A stretch of 41,995 bases of DNA from an uncultured SAR86 cluster bacterium (GCA_902518715.1 CABYHU010000008.1:1-41995); one strand, 5' to 3'; numbered from the stretch's first letter, positions 31,664 to 39,979 are shown. Made by a program: numbers and translations. Notes: generated from the letters alone by a model not told the origin.

Positions 31664-32059
31664 ATGAGCGAACTAAACAAACAAAATAAGATAATTACTT
31701 ATATTTTTGAATTGGGACTAATTAAAAGCGTAAACGAGACTAGAGAGTTTATGAGAGAAAATTCTTCTCCCTATGTTTTTAATTGCTCAGAACCTAAAAC
31801 CATAAGATTTGAGTGGTTTCTATCCGAAGATAAGAAGTCAGCAACATTAATAGAAATGTTTGAAGATAGCGATGCTGCTAAATTAAGATTAGAAAATCAC
31901 TCTGAAAGTCATCTTGTTAAGGAGTTTCCAGAATATTTTGAAATTAAGAGCTTTATTGTTTTGGGTGACATTAAACCTGATATGAAGGACAAGTTAGCGG
32001 ATTGGAATGCAGATTTAAGAGGAAATGTGGGTGGTTTTTTTAAAGGGTTAGACCAATAA
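31664..32059 (+). CDS. ABM-like (antibiotic biosynthesis monooxygenase fold) protein
   Basis: 131 residues. The stretch TIRFEWFLSEDKKSATLIEM followed by FEDSDAAKLRLENHSESHLV is the typical ABM / quinol-monooxygenase-like dimeric alpha-beta-barrel pattern. Such proteins act as small oxygenases or as ligand-binding dimers. Function here unknown. Cytoplasmic. It may be co-translated with the 36-residue peptide upstream. Confidence 0.65.
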   Translation: MSELNKQNKIITYIFELGLIKSVNETREFMRENSSPYVFNCSEPKTIRFEWFLSEDKKSATLIEMFEDSDAAKLRLENHSESHLVKEFPEYFEIKSFIVLGDIKPDMKDKLADWNADLRGNVGGFFKGLDQ

Positions 32060-32090
32060 TGAGAAATCTTGCCATAAACATTCTGCCAAA

Positions 32091-32378
32091 ATGGAAATAA
32101 ACTGGGTAGCAGCTGGTTGGATTATTGACATGATCTTAAATGGGTTCATCTGGCTTATCATTGCTGTGCTTTCTCTGCTATTGATAGATGCAACTGACAA
32201 ATGGACAAGAAAAGCAATTAAATTTATGGATAAAGCTGATAAATGGATCAGAAAACTTACAGAAAACTCATTTGATTGGGTAGAAAAGAAAAATCTTCAG
32301 ATACCCGCTAGCATTATATTGTTAATTATCTTTGGCACCCTTTCTCAACTAGGGATAATACCTAAACTAATAACCTAA
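32091..32378 (+). CDS. Hypothetical small membrane protein, 95 residues
   Basis: Not recognised. Two membrane segments (about 5-32 and 71-91) separated by an amphipathic, Lys/Asp/Trp-rich helix with the internal near-repeat TDKWTRKAIKFMD and ADKWIRKLTE. The design suggests a membrane-associated helical linker on the cytoplasmic face. It ends 7 bases before the signal-peptide protein downstream. Confidence 0.5.
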   Translation: MEINWVAAGWIIDMILNGFIWLIIAVLSLLLIDATDKWTRKAIKFMDKADKWIRKLTENSFDWVEKKNLQIPASIILLIIFGTLSQLGIIPKLIT

Positions 32379-32385
32379 ACCGAAG

Positions 32386-32844
32386 ATGAAACAATTAATA
32401 TTGGTAAGTTTTTTAATTGCTTTTAATGCTAAAGCTGACGACCATAGTGATATCAATAAATTGCTAGATGGTCTCCATGAAGATGCACATAAGGGCAATT
32501 TTGAGGCCTATTTTGATCGTTACAGCTCAGATGCTGTGTTTTTAGGAACAGACAAAACCGAGCGCTGGACTATACAAGAATTTAAATCCTATGCTAAACC
32601 AGCCTTTGAAGATGGACATGGCTGGACTTACAAAGTTATCGAGCGTAATTGGGAGGGAAGTGGTGATACACGCTGGTTTGATGAAATTCTTTTTAATGAA
32701 AAGTTAGGACATTGCAGAGGAACTGGAGTCGTTCAACTAATTAACGATGAATGGAAGATAGCCCATTATGCTTTAACCATGCTTGTTCCTAATTCAATAG
32801 CTGCAGACGTTGGATCTCAAACACAACAAGCTGACAGTCAATGA
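32386..32844 (+). CDS. Exported NTF2-like (SnoaL-type) protein
   Basis: 152 residues with an N-terminal signal peptide (MKQLILVSFLIAFNAKA, cleavage likely after AKA). The mature part reads DINKLLDGLHEDAHKGNFEAYFDRYSSDAVFLGTD, the classic opening of NTF2-like domains of the DUF4440/SnoaL type, ending with GTGVVQLINDEWKIAHYALTM. Periplasmic; ligand unknown. Its stop overlaps the sulfatase start by 4 bases (ATGA), so the two are produced together. Confidence 0.75.
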   Translation: MKQLILVSFLIAFNAKADDHSDINKLLDGLHEDAHKGNFEAYFDRYSSDAVFLGTDKTERWTIQEFKSYAKPAFEDGHGWTYKVIERNWEGSGDTRWFDEILFNEKLGHCRGTGVVQLINDEWKIAHYALTMLVPNSIAADVGSQTQQADSQ

Positions 32845-34577
32845 AACTTATTAAATTATTATTTGCTACTTTTTTTTCTTTATTCCCATTAAGCATTTAT
32901 CCAAATGATAAGCCAAATATAGTTTTAATCTTAATAGACGACCTTGGCCTAACAGATATACAAGCATATGGTGGTGAGATAAGCACGCCAAACATGGACT
33001 CTCTCGCTAGCGAAGGCATGCTTTTTACTAACTATCACACAACTCCAGAGTGTGCGCCATCAAGGGCTATGCTTTTGACTGGAATGGATAATCATAATAC
33101 CGGAATTCCAATGATTCCCGAAGTCTTACCTTGGGAATATCGAAATACTCCAGGTTATGAAGGTTATTTAAGAGATGATGCTCTTACAATTGCTGAAATC
33201 TTAAAACCAGCTGGGTATAGGTCATATATGACAGGAAAATGGCATTTAGCATTTGGCGGTCATGAGACAGCGGCATTACCTTTTAACCGAGGCTTCGATA
33301 AGACATTCATTTTGGATGCTACAGGAGGAAACAATTTTAGTCATCACTCATATCTTCCATACTATTTAGAGTCACCCTGGTTTAAGAATGGAAAGGAGAC
33401 AGAGCTCCCAGAAGATTTTTATTCAAGTGAATTCTTCGTTGATCAGATGATTGAATTCATTGAAGAAGACAAACAAATGGATTCACCTTTTTTTGCATAC
33501 CTATCTTTTCAAGCTCAACATATACCACTTCAAGCGCCACAAGAGTTTATCGATAAGTACTTAACAACATATGAAGAGGGTTGGGATATCTTAAGAGAGC
33601 AAAGAAAAAATAAGGCTGTTGAAAAAGGAATATTTCCTCCTGATAAGAAAATAGTTGACTCTATGTCTACTCTTGACAGTTGGTCAGCATTGGATCAAGA
33701 AAGTAAAAAAATGATTATTAAAAGCATGGCTGTCTTTGCTGGCATGCTTGATGCAATGGATTTTCATATTGGCAGATTTATGACTTACCTAAAAAAAGAA
33801 GGGCTTTATGAAAATACAATCTTTATAGTTACTGCAGATAATGGACCAGAAGGTAATGATCCCAGCGATCATGCCCCATGGAGAGAATGGTTTAAAACAA
33901 CTATTTATGATCGTGATTATGAAACTTTAGGTGATCAAGATAGTTATGTTTATATTGGAACTGAGTTTGCTCAAGCAATGGCAAGCCCAAGCCATTTATT
34001 TAAATTCCATATGTCTGAAGGCGGTCTCAGAGTGCCACTAATTATAAGCGGGCCAGGAATTGAAAAAGGAAAAAATCACAACTTCGCTTTTGTTACAGAC
34101 ATAGCCGCGACCCTCAGCGACATTGTCTTTGATGAAGTAGACGAAAGAATAATTGGCAAATCATTACAGAATTCTTTAGCCGGATCTGAAGAAAAAAACT
34201 ATCTAGACTCTGATTCAGTTGGCTTGGAGGTAACGGGGAACTCCGCACTTTTTAAAGGTGACTTTAAAATAGTTAGAAACAGACCACCAAATGGATCAAA
34301 TCAATGGGAGCTCTTTAATCTCTCTGAAGATCCAGGCGAAACAATTAATTTAGCGACAAGCATGCCTAACAAACTTCAAGAGCTGATTAAAGAATACGAA
34401 GCATATGCAGAGGAGAATGGAGTAATTGAACTTCCTCTAGACTATGAATGGGCAGCAGAAATGACAATAAACACACTTAAGAGAAACTACTTGCCTCTTA
34501 TTTGGAAAGCAGCCTTTTTTATCATTCTAGCCTTATCTTTAGTTGTTGTTTTAGTTCGAAGATGGCGAAATAGTTGA
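32841..34577 (+). CDS. Arylsulfatase-family sulfatase, formylglycine type
   Basis: 578 residues with signal peptide and, unusually, a C-terminal membrane anchor (about 549-571, followed by RRWRNS). Metal ligands DD (33-34) and the activation motif CAPSR (C71) are in place, so it is a cysteine-type sulfatase that needs conversion to formylglycine. TGKWHLA, TADNGPEGND and a late SEGGLRVPLI are further family motifs. It removes sulfate from a substrate that cannot be named. No formylglycine-generating enzyme is in the window. Periplasm-facing, anchored. Tail of about 35 residues follows the sulfatase fold before the anchor. Confidence 0.9.
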   Translation: MKLIKLLFATFFSLFPLSIYPNDKPNIVLILIDDLGLTDIQAYGGEISTPNMDSLASEGMLFTNYHTTPECAPSRAMLLTGMDNHNTGIPMIPEVLPWEYRNTPGYEGYLRDDALTIAEILKPAGYRSYMTGKWHLAFGGHETAALPFNRGFDKTFILDATGGNNFSHHSYLPYYLESPWFKNGKETELPEDFYSSEFFVDQMIEFIEEDKQMDSPFFAYLSFQAQHIPLQAPQEFIDKYLTTYEEGWDILREQRKNKAVEKGIFPPDKKIVDSMSTLDSWSALDQESKKMIIKSMAVFAGMLDAMDFHIGRFMTYLKKEGLYENTIFIVTADNGPEGNDPSDHAPWREWFKTTIYDRDYETLGDQDSYVYIGTEFAQAMASPSHLFKFHMSEGGLRVPLIISGPGIEKGKNHNFAFVTDIAATLSDIVFDEVDERIIGKSLQNSLAGSEEKNYLDSDSVGLEVTGNSALFKGDFKIVRNRPPNGSNQWELFNLSEDPGETINLATSMPNKLQELIKEYEAYAEENGVIELPLDYEWAAEMTINTLKRNYLPLIWKAAFFIILALSLVVVLVRRWRNS

Positions 34578-34619
34578 TAGCAAAGAAGCATTTAATAAGA
34601 AATATACTTGGTTTATACT

Positions 34620-34673
34620 ATGAATATGTGTGATTGTTGTGATTGCTGCGAGTGCACCTGCTGCTCAAAGTAA
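34620..34673 (+). CDS. Possible 17-residue cysteine-rich micropeptide or leader
   Basis: Open frame MNMCDCCDCCECTCCSK with 8 cysteines in 17 residues (3 TGT, 5 TGC) and 3 acidic residues, in the 108-bp gap between the sulfatase and beta-helix genes. TATACT lies 1 base upstream, which would place a promoter start inside the frame rather than before it. No strong Shine-Dalgarno. It could be a metal-binding micropeptide, a cysteine-sensing leader for the genes below, or chance. Confidence 0.3.
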   Translation: MNMCDCCDCCECTCCSK

Positions 34674-34685
34674 AAATCTGAAAAA

Positions 34686-35903
34686 ATGAAAAGAATACTT
34701 TTCTTTTCCGTTCCTTTATTAGTTGCTCTTAATCTTTTTGCCAAAGAAGTTTATATAGATCCAGGCCCTAACGCCCAAGAAAGACTCCAAGAAGCATTGA
34801 TTCTAATTGAAGAAGGCGACACCTTAATAATTAAAAGTGGCTATTATAAATTTGAAGATGGTTTATCGCTCGATGTAGATAATGTGATCGTCAAGGGTGA
34901 AGGTATCGATAGCACAATCCTAGATTTTAAAAATCAACAATCTGGAGCCCAAGGCTTATTAGTTACATCAGACAAGGTTACCCTCAGTGATTTCTCAATA
35001 CTTGATGCAAAAGGGGATGCCCTTAAAGTAATAGGAGCCAAAGGCATCAACATGATTAATCTTAAAACTGAATGGACAGGTGGTCCTAAAAGTACAAATG
35101 GTGCTTATGGATTTTATCCAGTTGAGTCAGAGGATGTTTTGATTGATGGTTGTGTTGCCATTGGAGCCTCAGATGCTGGCATATATGTAGGTCAGTCAAA
35201 AAATATCATTGTCAGAAATAGTGTTGCTCAATATAACGTGGCTGGCATTGAAATTGAGAACTCATATTATGCAGATGTATATAACAACCTAGCCTCCCAC
35301 AATACTGGCGGTATCTTAGTTTTTGATCTACCAGACTTACCCCAGCAAGGTGGGCACCATATAAGAGTCTTTGATAATAAATCCATTGATAATGATACAG
35401 ACAACTTTGCGCCCGAAGGGAATATTGTTGGCGAGGTTCCAAGAGGAACAGGAATCATTATTATGGCAAATTCAGATGTTGAGATCTTTGACAATCTAAT
35501 GAGCGGAAATGGTACGGTCAATCTTTCTATCGTCTCTTATGGAGATGAGACAGACGACCCTAACTATTATCCTCATCCAAAAAATATTCAGGTTCATGGG
35601 AATACTTATGGGCCTAGTGGTTTTGATCCAGATATTGAAACTGGGGATCTTGCAAAAGCTTTGTTTGAAATAAGTGGTGGAAATATGCCAGATATATTCT
35701 GGGACGGCATCGTTCCTCTTTCACAAATTATCTTTGGCCAACCAGATAATGAGAAGCTTATCATTGTTGAGGAAGATGCAAGCTTTTTAACTATTAAGCC
35801 AATTAAATACATGCTTGGATTTTCTGATCCAACAAACACAAACAAAGATGACTTTAAGGGCGAGATATCTCCTCTTAAAGAGATAAATATAGAAACGTTT
35901 TAA
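34686..35903 (+). CDS. Exported parallel beta-helix protein (TIGR03805-like)
   Basis: 405 residues with a signal peptide (MKRILFFSVPLLVALNLFA-K). The mature protein is a right-handed parallel beta helix with many NosD/pectate-lyase-like turns: GLSLDVDNVIVKGEG, NIIVRNSVAQYNVAGIEIENS, ADVYNNLASHNTGGILVFD, DVEIFDNLMSGNG. From memory this family (TIGR03805) is encoded beside the diheme cytochrome family TIGR03806, exactly as here, and the function of the pair is unknown. Starts 12 bases after the micropeptide frame; the next gene begins 5 bases after its stop. Confidence 0.8.
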   Translation: MKRILFFSVPLLVALNLFAKEVYIDPGPNAQERLQEALILIEEGDTLIIKSGYYKFEDGLSLDVDNVIVKGEGIDSTILDFKNQQSGAQGLLVTSDKVTLSDFSILDAKGDALKVIGAKGINMINLKTEWTGGPKSTNGAYGFYPVESEDVLIDGCVAIGASDAGIYVGQSKNIIVRNSVAQYNVAGIEIENSYYADVYNNLASHNTGGILVFDLPDLPQQGGHHIRVFDNKSIDNDTDNFAPEGNIVGEVPRGTGIIIMANSDVEIFDNLMSGNGTVNLSIVSYGDETDDPNYYPHPKNIQVHGNTYGPSGFDPDIETGDLAKALFEISGGNMPDIFWDGIVPLSQIIFGQPDNEKLIIVEEDASFLTIKPIKYMLGFSDPTNTNKDDFKGEISPLKEINIETF

Positions 35904-35908
35904 TTAAA

Positions 35909-36949
35909 ATGAGAAATACGGTTTGCTGTTTATTTTTATTAATATTCAGTACAAATACCTTTTCTGTAAATAGTAATCTAATTTTAGCTGACTCTTTCCC
36001 AGACAAATTGTCTGAATTTGAGTTCTTTGTTGATGATTCCGCTCAAGAACCTCATGAAAGAGTTATTCCATATGAGTTAATCTCAACACTGTTTTCTGAT
36101 TATTCTTATAAGCAAAGATGGGTATATGTTCCTAATAATGCCAAAGCATCATATGTGAAAGACTGGGTTTTTGATTTTCCAGAAGGTTCCGCATTGATTA
36201 AGACCTTTTATTACCCTGTTGATGAAAGAAACCCAGATCTTGGCAAACAGCTTTTAGAGACACGGCTCCTATTAAGAAAAAAAGATGGCTGGGAAGCGGT
36301 TTCTTATGCTTGGAACGAACAACAAAATGAAGCCTACAAAAAAATTGCTGGAAAAACCATAAATGCATCATGGATTGATTTCATGGGAGATGAAAGACAG
36401 GTGCGATATAGAGTCCCAAATGTAAATCAATGTAAAGAGTGCCACGCTGCTAAAGATTCTATAACTCCAATAGGGCCCAAAGCTAAAAATATAAATAAAC
36501 ACTATAGTTTTGAAGAAGGAGATTTTAACCAGCTAACATATTGGATGAAAAAAGAAATAATTGACAGCTTCCCGGAAGATTTAGTATCGCCAGTTGATTG
36601 GAGAAATGAAACTAAAGACATTAATGACAGAGCAAGATCTTACTTGGATGTAAATTGCGGCCACTGCCACTCACCAACAGGTAATGCAAACTCAACTGGG
36701 CTTTATCTAAACTTAGTCGAAACAAGAGATATTAATTTAGGTGTTTATAAAAAACCTGTAGCAACGGGAAGGGGAAGTGGAGGCAATAAATACTCTATAG
36801 TACCAGGCAAGCCTGATGAATCTATTTTGCTTTATAGAATGGAGTCCATGGATCCTGGAATCATGATGCCGGAGTCGGGGAGAGCCCTAACCCACCAAGA
36901 AGCAGTCGAGATGATTAGAGATTGGATAACTCAATTACCAAACAAATAA
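35909..36949 (+). CDS. Exported diheme c-type cytochrome (SO2930 / HNE_0200 family)
   Basis: 346 residues with signal peptide (to about residue 19). Two haem-binding motifs: CKECH (175-179) and CGHCH (250-254), with Met-rich GIMMPESGRALTHQEAVEMI, a possible axial-ligand loop, near the end. The N-terminal half (PYELISTLFSDYSYKQRWVYVP) is typical of the TIGR03806 family. Periplasmic electron transfer or an oxidase of unknown substrate. Five bases from the beta-helix gene, so one operon. Confidence 0.85.
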   Translation: MRNTVCCLFLLIFSTNTFSVNSNLILADSFPDKLSEFEFFVDDSAQEPHERVIPYELISTLFSDYSYKQRWVYVPNNAKASYVKDWVFDFPEGSALIKTFYYPVDERNPDLGKQLLETRLLLRKKDGWEAVSYAWNEQQNEAYKKIAGKTINASWIDFMGDERQVRYRVPNVNQCKECHAAKDSITPIGPKAKNINKHYSFEEGDFNQLTYWMKKEIIDSFPEDLVSPVDWRNETKDINDRARSYLDVNCGHCHSPTGNANSTGLYLNLVETRDINLGVYKKPVATGRGSGGNKYSIVPGKPDESILLYRMESMDPGIMMPESGRALTHQEAVEMIRDWITQLPNK

Positions 36950-36956
36950 TTGATCT

Positions 36957-37118
36957 TTACTTTTTTTTGGGCTTTCGCCAACTCAGTGCTGCACCAACTG
37001 CAACCCCAACCGCTATCCAAGTTGGCTCATTTGTAATAGCATAAACTGCTGCACCTATTGCAGTCCCAACTCCAACCCAAGCACCAGAGTTTTTTATGCC
37101 TTTTCTTTCATTTTCCAT
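36957..37118 (-). CDS. Small glycine-rich membrane protein, 53 residues
   Basis: Too short for usual ORF limits. From ATG (complement of 37116-37118) to TAA (36957-36959) it reads MENERKGIKNSGAWVGVGTA and continues with two hydrophobic Gly/Ala segments (WVGVGTAIGAAVYAI and WIAVGVAVGAALSW) parted by NEPT, with a basic tail RKPKKK. AAAAAGGGG lies about 7-8 bases before the start as a Shine-Dalgarno-like site. A glycine-zipper-type small inner-membrane protein. Convergent with the cytochrome gene, 7 bases apart. Unknown role. Confidence 0.6.
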   Translation of the reverse strand: MENERKGIKNSGAWVGVGTAIGAAVYAITNEPTWIAVGVAVGAALSWRKPKKK

Positions 37119-37210
37119 CAAATGCCCCTTTTTTATTGCATATTTTAGATTTAGAGCAATCTCTATGGCAAGACTTAGCCATTGCCAAATATTGTATAAT
37201 TATCCTAACC

Positions 37211-37609
37211 ATGAAAACTCACCCAATTACAGATAAGTTCGCTGCTGGATTATCAATAGCATGTGCATTGCATTGTTTGTTGGTACCGTCTTTTTTAATT
37301 GTTACCTCAGGAGCATTGGCGCTTTCTATTGATAATGAGTTAATTCATTGGGCTATTTTATTTTTAGCTATCCCAATAAGTGTTTATGCACTAATTACTG
37401 GCGTTTCAAACCATAATGATTATGCTGTATTTTTATTAGGTCTTGCAGGTTTAGGTGTTCTCACAGCCACAGCACTATCGGAAAGCTTTTTAACAGAAAC
37501 ATCTGTAATTATTTTTACATTGATAGGATCTGGTCTTGTGGTTTATGCGCACACAAAAAACTTTCAGCTTTGTAAAGAGCTTGATTGTGATTGCCATGAT
37601 GTTGTCTAG
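37211..37609 (+). CDS. MerC-domain membrane protein
   Basis: 132 residues from ATG 37211 (MKTHPITDKF). The frame is open further upstream to 37058, but that part covers the small minus-strand gene and lacks family sense. Four membrane spans; the first contains SIACALHCLLVPSF with the cysteine pair of MerC-like proteins, and the tail has CKELDCDCHDVV, a cluster of likely metal-binding Cys/His. MerC proteins move metal (mercury in resistance operons) across the inner membrane; outside mer operons the metal is uncertain. TATAAT at 37195-37200 may be its -10. Confidence 0.75.
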   Translation: MKTHPITDKFAAGLSIACALHCLLVPSFLIVTSGALALSIDNELIHWAILFLAIPISVYALITGVSNHNDYAVFLLGLAGLGVLTATALSESFLTETSVIIFTLIGSGLVVYAHTKNFQLCKELDCDCHDVV

Positions 37610-37627
37610 TAAAGACCTATAATTTTA

Positions 37628-37954
37628 ATGAATCCCTATATTGTTCTTTTTTTAGCAATAATATTTGAGGTAATAGGCACGATGCTTCTCCCGGCATCAC
37701 AAAATTTTACAAGACTAGTCCCAACTTCTATCTTACTTTTTTCTTATGGCATATCATTTTACTTCCTTGCTATAGTTACACAGAAGCTGCCCCTATCAAT
37801 TGTTTATGCTAGCTGGTCAGGCATAGGAGTATTTACCATAGCTTTACTTAGTTATATTTTTTACAAGCAAACACTTAACTGGCAATCAGTTGCTGGGCTT
37901 TTCCTTATTGTGATTGGTGTTACGATTGTAAATATTTATAAATCAGTTAATTAA
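37628..37954 (+). CDS. Small multidrug resistance (SMR/EmrE-like) transporter
   Basis: 108 residues, four membrane helices. The essential membrane Glu is E14 (IFEVIGT), followed by YASWSGIGVFTIALLSYIFYKQ in helix 3-4, the SMR fingerprint. Proton-driven export of cationic compounds or, in the Gdx subgroup, guanidinium; which one is not clear from sequence alone. It begins 18 bases after the MerC-like gene. Confidence 0.88.
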   Translation: MNPYIVLFLAIIFEVIGTMLLPASQNFTRLVPTSILLFSYGISFYFLAIVTQKLPLSIVYASWSGIGVFTIALLSYIFYKQTLNWQSVAGLFLIVIGVTIVNIYKSVN

Positions 37955-37960
37955 AAGAAG

Positions 37961-38596
37961 ATGATTAGCCTTGAAGAAGTTAAACCATTTGCTGAGGGCG
38001 GCAATAGAGTTTGCTATATCCATCCCAACAATAAAAGTATGTGTTTGAAGATTAGCAAACCAGAAGTAGTTAAAAAAATGCGCTCAAATGCACCTTGGTA
38101 CAAGAAGCTTAGATCAGAGAAAAGTTTTGACGATAACTACAGAGAGGAGAGTGCATACCAGCAAAGAGCTATTAAAGAAAACCCTCAAAAAATATGGAGA
38201 CATCTTGCAAAATGGTATGAATTTGTAGAAACCAGTAAGGGTTTAGCATCATGCACAGAGCTCATAACAAATAATGACAAAGTAGCCTTAAATCTAGAAG
38301 AATATTTATTTAGCAAAGGAAGAACCTCTGAAATTGATAAAGCTTTAAAAGAATTTGAGATATTTTTGAAAGAAACCAAACTACTAACAAAAAACATAAT
38401 ACCTCACAATCTTGCTGTAAAAGAAAACGACTCTGAGCTGACATTAAAAATAATTGATGGCCTTGGATGCATGTCTTTTATCCCCCTTCCAGAAATTAGC
38501 AATACTTTTGCAGACAGATATATTAAGAGAAGGGTTGAGTTAATGTATTCAAGGATTGAATGGGACTTATCTGGAAGAAAAGGAAGCTGGAAATAA
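37961..38596 (+). CDS. YrbL-family protein kinase-like protein
   Basis: 211 residues, the length of E. coli YrbL (210). It opens with FAEGGNRVCYIHPNNKSMCLKIS, similar to YrbL's GTGRHRKCYAHPEDAQRCIKI, and carries NIIPHNLAVKE, which resembles YrbL SLKPQNI, and IIDGLG in place of the kinase DFG-like site. The fold is thought to be protein-kinase-like. In E. coli the gene is under PhoP control; no PhoP box was identified here. Starts 6 bases after the SMR gene. Confidence 0.75.
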   Translation: MISLEEVKPFAEGGNRVCYIHPNNKSMCLKISKPEVVKKMRSNAPWYKKLRSEKSFDDNYREESAYQQRAIKENPQKIWRHLAKWYEFVETSKGLASCTELITNNDKVALNLEEYLFSKGRTSEIDKALKEFEIFLKETKLLTKNIIPHNLAVKENDSELTLKIIDGLGCMSFIPLPEISNTFADRYIKRRVELMYSRIEWDLSGRKGSWK

Positions 38597-38598
38597 GA

Positions 38599-39132
38599 AT
38601 GCTTATTTTGGTTGCAATTGAAGAAGAGCTGAAAAGATCTGAACTCCCCGATCATGAGATAGAGTATATCGGCGTGGGTAAAGTCAATGCAGTTTTTAAT
38701 ACCTTGAAAGCAATAGAAAAATACTCACCAACACAAATTGTAAATTTTGGAACAGCCGGATCCCTTGATGAAAACATAAAGGGACTTGTTGAGGTTTCAA
38801 GTTTTTTCCAAAGAGATATGGATGCATCACCTCTTGGTTTTAAAGTTGGTCAAACTCCATTTGAAGAAGATATCGAGATAACCTTTGGAAGAGAAGGAGT
38901 AACATGTGGCACTGGTGATATGTTTGTAACCAGTACACCAACTCTGATAACAGATATTGTTGATATGGAGTCCTATGCCATTGCGAAAGTGTGCAAACTA
39001 AAAAATATTGACTTTAGGTGTTTTAAATTCATTTCAGATAATGCAGATAATGAAGCAAATGATGACTGGGTTGACAATGTTTCACTTGGCGCAAAGCTAT
39101 TTATTGAAAAAATTTGTAGCTTAAAGGATTAA
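38599..39132 (+). CDS. Nucleoside phosphorylase / MTA-SAH nucleosidase-like protein
   Basis: 177 residues from ATG 38599, 2 bases after the YrbL-like stop; the frame is also open upstream inside that gene. IGVGKVNAVFNTLKAI and VNFGTAGSLDENIKG are the PNP/UDP-family nucleoside-binding motifs, and VDMESYAIAKVC is the conserved ribose-binding segment with the catalytic-region Met-Glu, then KFISDNAD. It is short compared with MTA/SAH nucleosidase (about 230 residues), with a compressed middle, so substrate (MTA, SAH, futalosine, other) is not determined. Confidence 0.75.
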   Translation: MLILVAIEEELKRSELPDHEIEYIGVGKVNAVFNTLKAIEKYSPTQIVNFGTAGSLDENIKGLVEVSSFFQRDMDASPLGFKVGQTPFEEDIEITFGREGVTCGTGDMFVTSTPTLITDIVDMESYAIAKVCKLKNIDFRCFKFISDNADNEANDDWVDNVSLGAKLFIEKICSLKD

Positions 39133-39139
39133 TATAAGA

Positions 39140-39979
39140 ATGATTTCTTCAGTAGACCATTTAATAATCGCAGTGAAAGATCTTGATCAAGCTATAAAAG
39201 ACTACGAAAAAGTTCTTGGTATTGGACCATGCTGGAAAGGAAAACACACCGAACTCGGAACAAAAAATGCTTTATTTAATTTTGAGAACACATACCTAGA
39301 GCTTTTGTCTCCATGCGATGCAGGTCCTGGAACAGAGCTTATTAATTCTTTACTTGTGGAGAAGGGAGATCATTTAGCAGGAATTGTTCTTGGAACACAA
39401 AACATAGAACATGCTCAAGAAGATTTAAGCAGAAATGGACATCCAGTTGAGATAAGGTCGGGTGAGGCAATCAACGAAAAAGATGGAAAAATAAGACGGT
39501 GGAAAAATATTTTTTTACCAAACACTCTTAGTAGAGAGTTATTTATCTTTATCATCGAACACATTGAAGGCAATCTTCCAAAGCATGAAAGCCAAGATTC
39601 ATCAAAAGTAAAAAAGCTTGATCATGTGGTAATAAATACACAGGATGCAGATGATTTTATAAGCATTTATAGAGATATTTATAAAATAAGATTGGCCTTA
39701 GATAAAACTATAGAGCATTGGAAGAGAAGAATGCTGTTTTTCAGAACAAATGCAACCACAATTGAAGTTATTGAAGAAAAAGATAAAAAAGAATCAGCTG
39801 ATGAGCTTTGGGGGCTTGCCTGGGAAGTGGATTCGATTGAGGATGCACACAAAAGATTGGTTAGCAATAATGTTGAGGTAACACCGATTAAAGAAGGACT
39901 TAAGAAGGGAACCTTGGTAGCTACCATTAAATCTCATACTTGTAATGTTCCAACGCTATTAATTGAACACCTCAAATAA
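39140..39979 (+). CDS. VOC superfamily protein with two domains
   Basis: 279 residues built of two vicinal-oxygen-chelate (glyoxalase/dioxygenase) domains: the first from DHLIIAVKDLDQAIKDYEKVLGI, the second from KLDHVVINTQDADDFISIYRDI. The first resembles Glyoxalase_3-type proteins (LELLSPCDAG, LAGIVLGTQNIEHA). Metal ligands His (VDH, LDH) and Glu (IEVIEE, LIEH) are plausible. Function unknown. The next gene starts right after its stop. Confidence 0.8.
   Translation: MISSVDHLIIAVKDLDQAIKDYEKVLGIGPCWKGKHTELGTKNALFNFENTYLELLSPCDAGPGTELINSLLVEKGDHLAGIVLGTQNIEHAQEDLSRNGHPVEIRSGEAINEKDGKIRRWKNIFLPNTLSRELFIFIIEHIEGNLPKHESQDSSKVKKLDHVVINTQDADDFISIYRDIYKIRLALDKTIEHWKRRMLFFRTNATTIEVIEEKDKKESADELWGLAWEVDSIEDAHKRLVSNNVEVTPIKEGLKKGTLVATIKSHTCNVPTLLIEHLK

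Noticed and set aside
32059-32100. 13-codon open frame overlapping the ABM-like stop
   Set aside because: Very short, overlaps the start of the next gene, and has no feature beyond an ATG.
37058-37210. Upstream extension of the MerC-like gene
   Set aside because: It covers the small minus-strand gene and gives a Gln/His/Phe-rich stretch with no family match; ATG 37211 gives a standard MerC-like start.
37181-37215. Zur- or Fur-like operator before the MerC-like gene
   Set aside because: The AT-rich sequence around TATAAT has only partial dyad symmetry and does not match a Zur or Fur consensus well.
38560-38598. Upstream start of the nucleosidase gene inside the YrbL-like gene
   Set aside because: The ATG at 38599 begins directly with the first beta strand (MLILVAIEEE), as in the family; the extension is basic and would overlap the previous gene by 37 bases.
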